A stretch of DNA of 64,000 nt. Origin: Cheilinus undulatus (Eukaryota > Chordata > Actinopteri > Labriformes > Labridae). The stretch covers positions 34,821,000-34,884,999 of the forward strand of contig NC_054866.1 in NCBI RefSeq assembly GCF_018320785.1, in the 5' to 3' direction. The notes under the pieces were generated by a model. That model saw only the letters and a list, made by a program, of their open reading frames with translations. It was not told the DNA's origin and made no database searches. Below, one piece after another: positions 41,301 through 53,300 of this stretch. The translations under genes were made by a program, and so were the position numbers. The number at the start of each line of letters is the position of its first letter. Positions within the stretch are counted from its first letter, which is position 1.

Positions 41301-44300
41301 ATGAAGATATCATGCAAAGATTAAAATTTAATAAAAATGAAACAAGAGGGTATTTTCAGCACTTAAGCATGCTGAACATGCAGGTGCACCCTCAGGCAGA
41401 GAGCATGCTGTACCTAAAGAGATGCTCTACAAGAAATCCTTGAGAGATAGGTGTGCAAACGGGTCCTGTCCAGGGGCTCGGAGAGGACTCTGGCTGGAAG
41501 GACTAGAGGCTGCGGAGGGCTATTTCAGGAAGAAATACAGGAAGTGGGAGGACCAGAGGAGAAGTTGAGAGTCAGTACAGAGACTGAGGAGGGATGAGAT
41601 TAGTCTGGAGAAGCTGTGATGAATGACAGGAGGGTTAATAAAAAGGACTCATTTGGGGAAAACAGGGAGTCAAAACAAGGAAGATGATTCACAGTTTTAT
41701 CCCTTCAGCTCATAGGAGTGAAGGGAGCTTGGTTAAAACTGCCATCATCTTCTGCTGTATTCACACCAACAGCAAAGCTAACACAGTGACTAATTATGGT
41801 CCACGTCACAGCACAATGGGAACACCTATTTACTCAACCTGATAACTGCGCAAATAGATACTGACTTCATTGTGCAGTAGCGTGGTGAAGTCTGACTGCC
41901 GTTCACCCACCTGAGCGCTCGACACAGAGCCAAAAGGGTTAGGTGGCCTCATCACAGGCTGCGAGTACATCATAGTGGGTGGATTCATCATCCCCATAGA
42001 GCCCATTTGTGGAGGCTGCAGCAGGTTGCACAGAGAAGAAAGACTTTGTGTTAGTTATGGAGTATTTCAGCTGTTTTGTTTACACATACAAGAAAAAATG
42101 TGAAGAAATGAATAATTAGGACTGCAAATGAAGACTGATTTATGTACAGTTCATCTCCAGTTGTGGTTTTTTTGGATTTGGTCTTTAGTATGAATACAAA
42201 TCTCATAAGCCAAGACAAGATGATTAAGTAGTTATGTGGGGTCTAACAGATCATTAAGATCAGGTTCTTTGTTTTAAAGCTTCTGTGAGGATTGTTTGGT
42301 TTGTTATTCTGGTGCCTCCTGAAGACAAAACAGCTTGTCTTAATGCTTGGCATGTCTTGTCAAAAATGTCCTCCTGCTTTGTTTTACATGTCAAGTTTTG
42401 CCTGTTGTAAATCTTTGATATGGGAACTGTGAGAAAAAGCTGTATCATTAAAATGCAGGTAGTCATTTTTTCTGATGCCTATTGTGTGGCAGCATTTATT
42501 ACTAATAAAAATTACTGAAAAAGACAGTCTTACCACTCCTGCTTTGCTTTTAGTAGCCATAAAGATTGGCATTAACATTAATTTCAGTTGATCTAACTAT
42601 AGGAGAAATTCCTCACAGGGGCTTTAAAAAAACACCCAAAATCATCAAGAAATTTCCTGTTTATACATAAATTATTTCAGGTTTATAGTGTCTAAAAAGT
42701 ATTGACCCCCTTTTATGTTTTAGCTCTCTACTGATTTTATAAATCAATCATTGTCATTATCATTTGGCTTTTTTTTACCAAAAAAACATCAAAGTGAATC
42801 CAGATTTCTATGTTAATTTCATAAATAAAATATGCAATGTAAAATAAATGACTGCATAAATATTCCCCCTCTTCAAGTCAGCATTTAGTAGATGCACCTT
42901 TGGCTGCAATCACAGCACTGAGTCTGTGTGGATGGGTCTCAATCAGGCTTGCACATCTGGACACTGCAATTTTGTTCTATTCTTCTTGCTGCTGCTTAAG
43001 CTCTGACAGGTTGCACAGGGATTGGGCGTGAAAAGCCCTTCTCCAGTCAAGCAACAAATTCTCTTTTGGGTTGAGGTCTGGGCTTTGATATCACCTTGTT
43101 GTCCCTAGCTTTTGCTGGATGCTAACTCAAGTCCTAGTTCTCTTGCAGACAGAATAAGATTGTCCTCAAGGATTTTCCATTAGTTTGCCACATTCATTTT
43201 AACCTTTACAAGCCTTCCAGAGCTGGCTGCCAAAAGAATCCCCACAACATGATGCTGCCACCATTCCTCTAAGTGGGGATGGTGTGTTTGTGGTGATGTG
43301 CAGTGGTTGGTGTCTGCCAAACATAGCTTATAACTCCTTCAGAGTTGTCATAGGTGTCTTGGTGGCCTCTCTAAATAGTCTCCATGAACAGTCACTCAGT
43401 TTGTGAGGACAGCCTGATCTAGGTACATTTACACATGTGCCATATTTCTTCCATTTCTTGGTGATGGATTAGACTGAACTCTGGGAGATGTTCAGTGCCT
43501 TGGAATTTTCACTGTATCATGACCTAAACTTGCCAATCACCTTTTCTCTGAGTTATCATTTTACTAATTGTGAGACTACTAGCACCAATTGGCTAGACCT
43601 CTGATGAATTAGGTCAGTCACTTTAAAGGTGGTGAATATTTATGTAATCACTTATTTTACCATACATAAAAATGGGATTTCTTCGAACTTTTTTTTCAAA
43701 GAATGTTATAAAATCTTCTCTTTTATTTCAATATCAAAGGCAGTAATTCAATTGAAAAAAGTTAAAAAGCTGACTGTTTTAAATGTATTCTTCTGAGAAT
43801 TCTTCATCCTTGATTTTGACTTTAGAACTTCAAAGAATATTAAAGCAAAACAACATCTCATTTGACCCACTTTTAGTTCATTTAAACAATTCCCCCAATG
43901 AAAAGGAGCAAATTAAAAACACAAAGTAACTTCTTTTCTGCTTTTAAAGGACTAAATGAAGGCTACAAGGACTGTTACATAATGTATTTGTACTATATAT
44001 TTAACATGATACTGACCATGCCGTATCCCATCATGCCTGTGGGTGTGGTGGCAGGGAAGGCCATGATTGACGGAGGCTGAAAAGACACAAACAGGCCAGT
44101 GAGAATTTATACCATACAACCAGAAAAAGGCACCAACTAGTGTAGCACAGAAGCTTTAAAATAAGACAACAGTGAGGCAGAGGCAGAATTCATGAGCACT
44201 ACAGTGAAAAGAAAAAGTGGTCACCATGGAAACGGGGTTCCAGGTCGTGGTTGGTGCCGCTTTGGGCTGCCAGTTGGTGCCGCCGGTCATCCTCTTCTCC

Positions 44301-47300
44301 CCTGGCTGGCTCCAATGGATGTCACTGAAGATTAAGACAGCTGATGTTAGCTTTAGCTTGTGGATGCCCTGAAAGCAGAAAGCTGGGCTTCACTTTCTGC
44401 ACAGCAGAGTTACACAGTGTCGATACATCACTTACTTTTTCATCGTGCCGTTCCCAATACCCAGGTCTGGAAAGAAAATTAAAAGGAAACTTGTTTGGTT
44501 TCTCTTTGTGATTTTTTTTTTTCATTGTAAAGAAAAAGTTGGTTTTAGTGAGAGCAGCTTAAAGCAAAGCATCACACTCACTGCCGACAAGGTTAGCCAG
44601 CGAGGAGTCAAGGTCATCTGACACCAGCTTCTCTGGCAGCTGGCCAGACGGCTGGTTGGAGCCGGCGAGAGTCGGTTTCAAGATGCCTCCGGTGATATCT
44701 GACAAGACATACAGGAATTGTATATGCATAAGTGTATAGGTAGAGTAAGTATTTAATGATGTTAATAAGGTTGTTTGTTTAGAATGGAACACATCACAAC
44801 ACGTTGTTAACCATACAATTTACTAATATTTTCACTTTTAAGTCAATTTATGAAAAAACAGGTTTGTTTCTTGATTCTATAACATTCCGATTGCAAATGA
44901 TCCTTTCCTTATTTTCCTCTATAAATATTAATTTTAAATTTGAGGTGCATAGTTACAAATAACACACTAACCTTTAAACATAAAGTGACAAAGATGAATA
45001 TCTTACAAACACCTTGATCCAAACCTGAAACCCTCAAAACAGTTTCCTTGTTTCCTGACTTCTTCCTCTGACAGGAGCAGGCAAGAACCAGCTTCTTTAG
45101 CACACATGTTCCAGGGTTATCCACGATTTGTTAGTCTTTGAAATAAGATATTCCAAACCTTATCTAAGGTATTACAAAAACAGATTGGTCCTGACCCAGT
45201 ACTAGCACTGTTTGGACTGAGATCAACTACTGTAGAGCTCTCATTTAACCAAAACCACATGATTTGGTACATGATACTACTGATATTATTAAACTGGAAA
45301 GAAAGTCCCACAGCCCACCTAGCCTTATCAAACAATGTTATGCAACACTTAAATAAAAAAAATAAAATATAACTAAAAAAAAAAACAAAAAACAAAATAA
45401 AGAAATAAAAATAAAATCACAAAATCATAAATACACAAAAAATAAAATTCACAATAAAATAAAATGCACAAAAGAAAATAAATTCACAAAAATAGATAGA
45501 ATGTATAAAGTCATAATTTGTATTTTTAAATCTTTACTGAAAAAAAACAATAAAAATAAGTAAAGAAAGTCTTTATGAAACTTTTGTTTAAAATTAAAGG
45601 ATTTGAAAACAAATCTTAAGTCAAATAAACCCATGATTGGTTGAAAAAAGTATTGAATCATATATTTTTGTTAAATTGATTTAAACATTTCATTTTTGTT
45701 CTGCATTGCAAGGCACTGATTCAACTCTACATCGTACTTTTAAAATGACAATGATAGAAAAGATTCATGTCTTTTTCACTGCTGGTTAAGGAAAGGAGCA
45801 CAGGGACAACCTGCACTTTTGGTCCTCTTGTAATGACAGAGGTGTGGCTAAAAATAGCTCAGCACAGACAGAAAGTTTTTCTTCTATGGGAGATTTGGAA
45901 GACTGGGCCAAGCTTTTGCAGGTGTTTCAGCTGTAAGTGACATCAGGGCAAGATACTGTGTGTCTAATACCATCATATCCCTCTTATTTATACAAGCTGA
46001 ATGGTAAATTTGTAGCTGTATTCTAAGAGAATCCCTTAAGATTACAGTCAGTGGATCATATAAGAATTAGTTTCAAGATTGTAATCTGATTAATTGTCAT
46101 CTACCAGAGGAAAAAAACACTTACCGCACTGATAATGCACTTTAAATTTAAACAATGTTACTGAGAAAGCTCACCGTCAGAATTGAGACTGTTGCTGCCT
46201 GTGGCTTTGGCTCCAAAAACTGACTCGAAGTCCACCTGGAGACCCCCTCCAGACTGCTGAGGAGGGGGCTGTGGCGTTGAGTATCCTTTAAGAGAGACAA
46301 GTAAGACAACGTTGATGTTACAGAGAAATAAAAGTAAAATATATCTGAAACACTGACTACTGTATTGAATTCTGATCCCTTCACTGGCCTGTGGAAGTAG
46401 TGTCCATGTATAAATGGTGGTTATTTTTAGTTGGGAGCTCAGATTTGTCTTTGCAGAAAGCAAACTAGCATCGTCTAAATCTGAATGTGCTAGAGAGAGC
46501 CTTCAGTACTCTACCTCTGAATAGACCTGCTACAGTAGAGGGCTCAGTGGGGAAAGGAGCCTGGTGTGGGAGGTGCTGGGCAATGGACACTGGACCACAG
46601 AAGGAGTCTGACACGCCACACGAAGCAGGAAGAGGAAGACAAAGAAGAGAGAGAGGAAGAAACAGAGCAAAAGGAAAAAGGCAGTTCAAAGCCACGCTAT
46701 AGAGACAGATTGGAAAAGACAGAAATACAGTCAGGAAGAAGACAGCTAGTATAGCTAACAGTTTTGAAGTTTTAATTATTCTGGGAGTTTGAAGTTACAT
46801 TTAAGGGCTACATTGGGTAAAATCAGCGTAAAGCATTGTAGCAACCAAGCGGCAGGAAGTTAAGGAAGGGTTGGACATCTTGGGAAATATGCTTATATGT
46901 TTTCTTGCCTTGAATCTTGAAGAACAGCGTGTAATAATTACAATATCTTAGAGGCGTTTGCAAGTCTACATGCATGACTATTTTCTGCCCAGGTCTATTT
47001 CTCATTAGCATGGGGACCACATTAAATCTACAGCTCGTGTTTAAAGAGCTCAGTTAGACGTGTCTGGTCCACAGGATGTACAGGATGAAGTGTGAGTGAC
47101 ATCAGCTATTTGGTGACTTAAGGTGGCCTTTGAAGTTAATTTGCAGCAGTCATCACACTGAAAAGACCGTCTCAAGCTAACTTAAACACAACTTAGATAA
47201 CAAACAACAAGGTGGGACTTAGGCAAGCTTTAAGCCTCCTAATTACCAGGTACACTGCTGTCATATCAGCCATGCACCCTAATTATGCATTACTCTTTTC

Positions 47301-50300
47301 ATTCTTAAAAAACAAAATGAACATTTAATAAAATATAAACCCCCGTTTAACCAGCCTTTTTATTTAAACGGTCAGAGCAAAATAGTGGTATGTTAAATTA
47401 TAATAAAGGCTCATAGTATTTAACTTATAGGCTATTTTGTAAATGTTGAAACAAAACAAAGCAATGTTGGGCTGGCTCATAAAAAGAATAAAACATTACT
47501 TTTTATTATTTTAGTCTATTAAAATGTGGCTCTTAAAAGTCTTCAGTGGTTGACTTAACTTATACTGAACCTTGACAACGATTCAAAGCATACATGAGGA
47601 GAATTGTGGCTATGCCTTTAAAAATCAAAAAGGACGTAAAAGACTGATTCATATTACACTGTTTTTGTCACTTATCACTTTGCTGCATTATATTTATTTC
47701 CCTGTTACTTTGGCTGCTACTTTGAATTAATCCCACAGCCGCTGCGTGGAAACACCAGCATATGGCTGGTGGCAGGTGCTAATTTCCAACCTTGTTGAGT
47801 ACGTGACATTTGGTGCTTCTCAAGTACTCACTATGCAACTGCAGTGTTTTGCACTTCTGCACTGGCTTCATTTTCTATCATCTGAGGTTGCTGATAGTCT
47901 GGTCCGCCTTCAAGTCTTAAAGTTTTAAGCTGGAATAAACCAACTTCTTGAACAATAAAAACAGATACAGTGAAGCAAGGGATGGTATACGTTTTTCAAA
48001 TATTCAGTCATTATTTCTGAAAAAACCTTTAAGATTTCATGCGATCTTAAATGAAAACTCTGTTTTCTCCATTATTTATTACTTAACGCAGCACTGCCTG
48101 ATGGTGAAAGTGCAGGTGAAAGCTGAGAAGAAGAAATCAGTGGTATATGTGACACAACAGCATTGTAAATTAACTAACCTCACTTCAATAACTTAAACAA
48201 TTTATTTTACTAAATATTTTTACGCTAATGATCAATTTAAAAATCTTTTAACCTAATACTGTCAAATAAGATGGATATTTTTTATGTTCAAATTAGCACA
48301 AAGAAATACTAATTTTGTGTTCCATTTAATTTTTGAAATCAGAAATTCCGAGTTGACATCATCAAAAAATTTGCCCTGAACTCAGAGCAACCTCAGTACC
48401 TCAGGACAGATTCTACTTGGGTGTGACATCATTCCCTGTCCGACGTCCGACTTCTCAGGAAAATGGAACGCAGCATAAATCTGTTAGCTTACTTAAGGCA
48501 ATTTCCATTATATGTTAGCATCAAGCTAACAGGATTCTTTTAGAATCTTTGAATTTCCTTGTAAGTGACTTCGAAAAAGTAATTTAATTACTTGTGTAAT
48601 TTGAATTACACATCCCTTACATATGGCATTACAGTAGCTTTAAATATTGGCAGAAATTTTCATATATGCTGATAACAACACTTCAACGTTTAAGCTATTA
48701 TCTGCTGATACCGATATTATACCAATAATACTGTGCATCCCTAGTTCTGTGTAATTTTTAATAATATAATGCTAAAAATAAAGTAAATATATTATGCTGA
48801 ATTAGGAGACACTGACTGTATGTTAACATTCATCCACTTTCTACAAGTCCTAATTAAATTTGCGTTTTCATTTGTGTTTATGCTTTGCTTTCATTTTTGT
48901 ACAGGTATAATTTAAATTTTTTTTTTTTCAAGTTTAAACTAGATTTTTTTTTAATTCACCTTTTTATACCCAAATTTAAGCCGGCTCACTGGGATCCTCG
49001 GAGAAGTCAGAGATTAATCGAGCATAACATTCAACCACTAAAAAGAAATTTTCTGTTCAGGAATGCAAGTGAATAACTAAAATTTGACCTATCAATCAAG
49101 AAATATTAATGTGCTTTACTATTTTTTCAGTGTTTTTGTAAATCAGTAGTTTTGAAAATTCATGGATAATAATAATAATTATATTTTAGCATTAAAAATA
49201 TCATTTTGTTTAAAGAGCTTCTACATATTGGTGTATTAACCATTGCAGAAACAAAAAATGATTTTAGTAATTACCAATGCTGTTAATTTAGGGCAGCTGT
49301 GGCATAAACCTTACTTTGGGTGGTGGCCTAACAAAATTGTTGAGCACCGTAGATGTTAATGTCACGTCTTATAGGAGTGGTTCCCGTAGTGCCGAGGGGG
49401 GCATGGCGTCATGGCAGGGCGGGCCAAGCAAGGCAAGGTGAAGCAACTCCTGATGATGATTTTAGTACTGCACAAGACAAGCAGTCCATTGATTTCACTC
49501 CCAAGCAGTTCAAGTCCAAGACATTGTCTGCATTTTGGATAGAAGTGCTCCCTTCTGCAACATCCTACAAGTGTGAGATAGATTTTCCCCATTTGCTTTA
49601 ATCAAAACAAAAGACACTTTGAAGTGTGCAACAGTAGTCACTGCAATTATCGCAGGACTGGGAGTATAGATCGTAGCGGATGTTCTCTAAGTTTTTTATC
49701 TTAAGGGATTGTTCATCTATGGGTAGTCGGATTTGTTATTGTTGTAAATTCTAAAAAAGTAGGATTTTTTTTGGCAAAAAATGTAAAAATGTGACTGACA
49801 GGGTGTTTGTCTTACATTTACATATCTAACATGTTAGTGTGTACAATGAAGGGGGGGGAATAGCATCTGCCAAAGGGGGATTCAGCAGATAAAGTTTGGG
49901 AACCACTTGTTTGTAAGATTAATCCAGTGTCCATCTATATGTTACAGCAGAAATGTGTTTCAAACTCTTGGCAAGAAACAAAAAAGCGTCTTCCCTAAAT
50001 GTCCAACTTTCCTTTTAATATTAGCTTAGGTCCATTTTTCTAGAGCAAACATCTCAATTAGAGCCCTGGGGATATTTTAGGGGGTCCTATGTTTGCCAGG
50101 GCTCAGGAAACATAGGCAGAGATGGTGAGCCATCGTAGTACCTGAGATGGAGTGTTCTATCCGCACTGTGCGTTTGTAATTGGTTGAAACGGATGAGTTT
50201 GTGTCAATAAAGGGATTGTAACGATCTGGAGAATCAAACATAGTGTTGGTAAAGGAGAACAGGTTTCAGCTTAAACGATCTACAGCAAAGTGTTCATCAA

Positions 50301-53300
50301 AAAGAGAGCATGGAGGGCAACTGTGAAGCAAAATGATTGTATGGGCTTTAAAGTGGGACATGGAAGGTCCAGGCTGATACAGAAAAGGTGTTATCTTTAA
50401 ATAGCATCATAGTTTGATCTTGTTATGAACTGTAATGAGGTGTATTATGTTGACAGACAAAGGAAGAAGATAATTCAGACAGATAACCAACATTCAAACT
50501 ACAGTAGCACAGTAACATGCAAGCTAGTCATGCTGAAACATGAATACAGAGAAATGAACAAGAGCGACAAGACTTCTGAGGAGGAACAAAATGATCCGTT
50601 ACCACCAAACATTTCATGACCAGATGTCCTAGAGGAAAAGCTAACACCATCTGAAGACACGACAGGTAAGTGAGTGGCATCGACAACGAGTTTTGAGAGG
50701 AAAGGGTTAAGGTTTGGCATGGAATCATCTCCAGCTTCAGCAGAGGTGAAAGGATCTATGCAGGCAGAGAGAGAAGAGACAGACAGAGAAAAAAAGGGGG
50801 AAAAGACAGAAAAGAGTGGAGAGGAAGAGGTGGGCATCAGAGTCAGACAACAACCAGAGAAGGAGAGCATGCAGAACAGGTCACCAGATTCCTCAGACAC
50901 AGATGTTGGTTGGAGGCAAAGTCTTTTACCTGCCCACGCTGTTGCCACTGGAAGCCCTGTTGAGCCGGACTGCATGGAGGGCTGGAAAGTTGACTGCAGG
51001 TCAAAGAGATCGCTCTCCATCTTCACTGCCCTGCAAACAAAAAGGATAGAAAATGGTGATTTTTGCACTTTTACATGCCCCTGTTTGCTGTGCAAGCTTG
51101 AATCTTTCTGATACACATGCCTAAGAAAGAAAAAAAAACAAACAAAAAAAACAAACAATAATAAAATATTTTCTAGCCTAAATACAGTCTCCATGAAAAC
51201 AACAAAAAGGCAGGAAACTGATAGCCAACAGGACTGCATCTGTTTCACTAGACTGCATGTACAAATAAAGACTATGAAAATTCCTATTAAAACACATCTT
51301 ACCTTCAGTTTTAAATTTTTTTTTTTGAATTTTTTTAACATTTGCATGCATGCCTCTTCTTTCATGTGCTCTACACAATTTTTGAATTCTTAGGGCAGTT
51401 TACACAGATACAAGGCTTATGAAGATATGTTATGTTTTTTTTTACGTTTTTAAGCAGATTAATCTCTTTTTAGTAGTAGCTTAATAGTTCCCCTTTGAAC
51501 GCATACAGATCAAAGACAGAGCAACAAAACAGCAACTATTAGCGGCGATAGGAGGCTTGATTTGATGAAAAATCATGTTTTTCTGCTTTGAAAAGAAGAA
51601 AACGATAAACAAGAAACAATTATGGGCTCGTCCTGATAAGTCGAGAGGACAGCATGGACCGGATATCCTTCAAATGAAAATCCAGGTATGGTAAGAAAAT
51701 TAGCCCAGTTAACCTAGCCAATACAAACAGCTTCACTGTGTGCGCACATAAATCCCCAGTGGGGACTTGTTCGATGTTATTCTTAATAATGAGATAGAGA
51801 GGAAATGTTCCCCTGTTGGTAGACACCAGGATACATTTGTTACCGTAAGGCGTGTCAGACAATGTAAGACATGCTAGTCTTGTCGTGGGGTGTCTTGGAC
51901 GTGTCTTTGATCATGTCACACTACAAGGGAATTTGTCGTTCCCGACACTTAGAACCAGGCCCCATGTTTTACGATAAGCTGCGACACTGCAGTCGGGTCA
52001 AAATCTGGCTGAATTCGTGCGGTCTGAGCCGGCCTTTAGGATACACATTGGATCATTCTTCCTCTTACCCAGAAGAATCCAAAGTGAGTCTTAAAACATT
52101 TCACACCAGATGTCTGAGTAACTTAAAGCTTTAAAGACAATGAAGGCAGCACATCAGTATGTTAAACACAGGAATGTAAACATAACTGGCACTAAGAGCT
52201 AGTGCGGCAAAAAGTACTTACAAAGAGCACCTGCAGCAGGTTTGCTGCACTCAAGCTATATGTTAAAGAGATTTTACTTCGGGTTAAATAAAGTACATTT
52301 TGAATTGATTAAGAATCTGAGAAATTAATAATGGTGATTCTGGTGTGAATCAACTTTTGCCGGACACCTCTATTAGACCTCTGACTGAAGCATGGCTTTA
52401 AAGAAAATAAATGCTTCTGATTGACTTGTACATAAAGCGAATAAAAGAGGTTTAACTCTGATGTTTTGTTAACTTTTTTCCAGCTTTCTTTCTAGGGGAA
52501 AACCTGAGAAATATGAAGAAATGAAAAGGCATTTTGCAGTGTAGATGTGAACAGTACCCATTAGAGCAGCTGGGTGTGGAGAAGAGGTCGATGGCTGGTG
52601 CTGTGCTGATGGTGCCCCCGGTGGTGGAGATCGGTGATGTGTCGGTGGTGGAGAAGGAGGGCCTCTTTGAGAGCTCCTTGAGCCTCTGTTCCTGAATGAG
52701 ATTCATTCAAACAGTGTCAGCGCACAGCTGTTTTCTCTAATGTATCTAGAGTACAGTTTTGTGTGAGTAAACCGCAAAGACACCTTCAGCGCTTTGAGTC
52801 GAGCCTGTTCCTCTTCGAGGGCTGCCTGCTTCTCCCGCTCATCCACTTTAGTGAAGGACATCCCCGTGCTGGCCAGCGATGACACGGCATTTGAGAGAGT
52901 GCTGGCCCTGCCGGAAAAAACACAAATTCATTTAACTTTTCTTTTTAAATACATGACTCTATTGGTGTTTTCCTTTGCAATTTATTTGTCAAGTACAGCT
53001 AGTCCGAGAAATTATATGTGCATTATTGCCCAATGAGGTGCCCATAAAAAGTATCCTCTTCCTTGGATGTTTTACCCTTTTATTGATTTTATAAATCAAT
53101 CATGGTCAATATAATTTGGCTTTTGTGACTTTTTTTTTTTTTTTTTTAACAAAAAACCTCTATAATGTCAGAGTGAATACAGATTTCTATCAGCTGACAG
53201 TTGGGGAAAGTTTGTGGAGTTTTAGGCAGGACACTTTTATTTATTTATCCTCATTTCTTACATTTTAAAGTGTGTTCTTTAGACAGGAGCTGATTTCTTT

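Larger units (their letters stand above)
38310..41910. other. PICALM last intron
   Basis: 3.6 kb with a TIR-bearing repeat (39141-39746), a 72-base hairpin nested in it (39279-39350), and a complete TA-flanked MITE (40405-40950). No coding signal otherwise. Confidence 0.65.
46608..50141. other. PICALM intron between extra exons B and A
   Basis: 3.5 kb. Holds a truncated MITE copy (48965-49349) and a hAT transposase relic (49370-49905). No further exon was recognised. Confidence 0.6.

Noticed and set aside
50499-51365. A 288-codon minus-strand open frame
   Set aside because: It is two genuine PICALM exons (50603-50755 and 50930-51030) joined by an intron that happens to be open. The intron part is hydrophobic junk and splice signals are clear.
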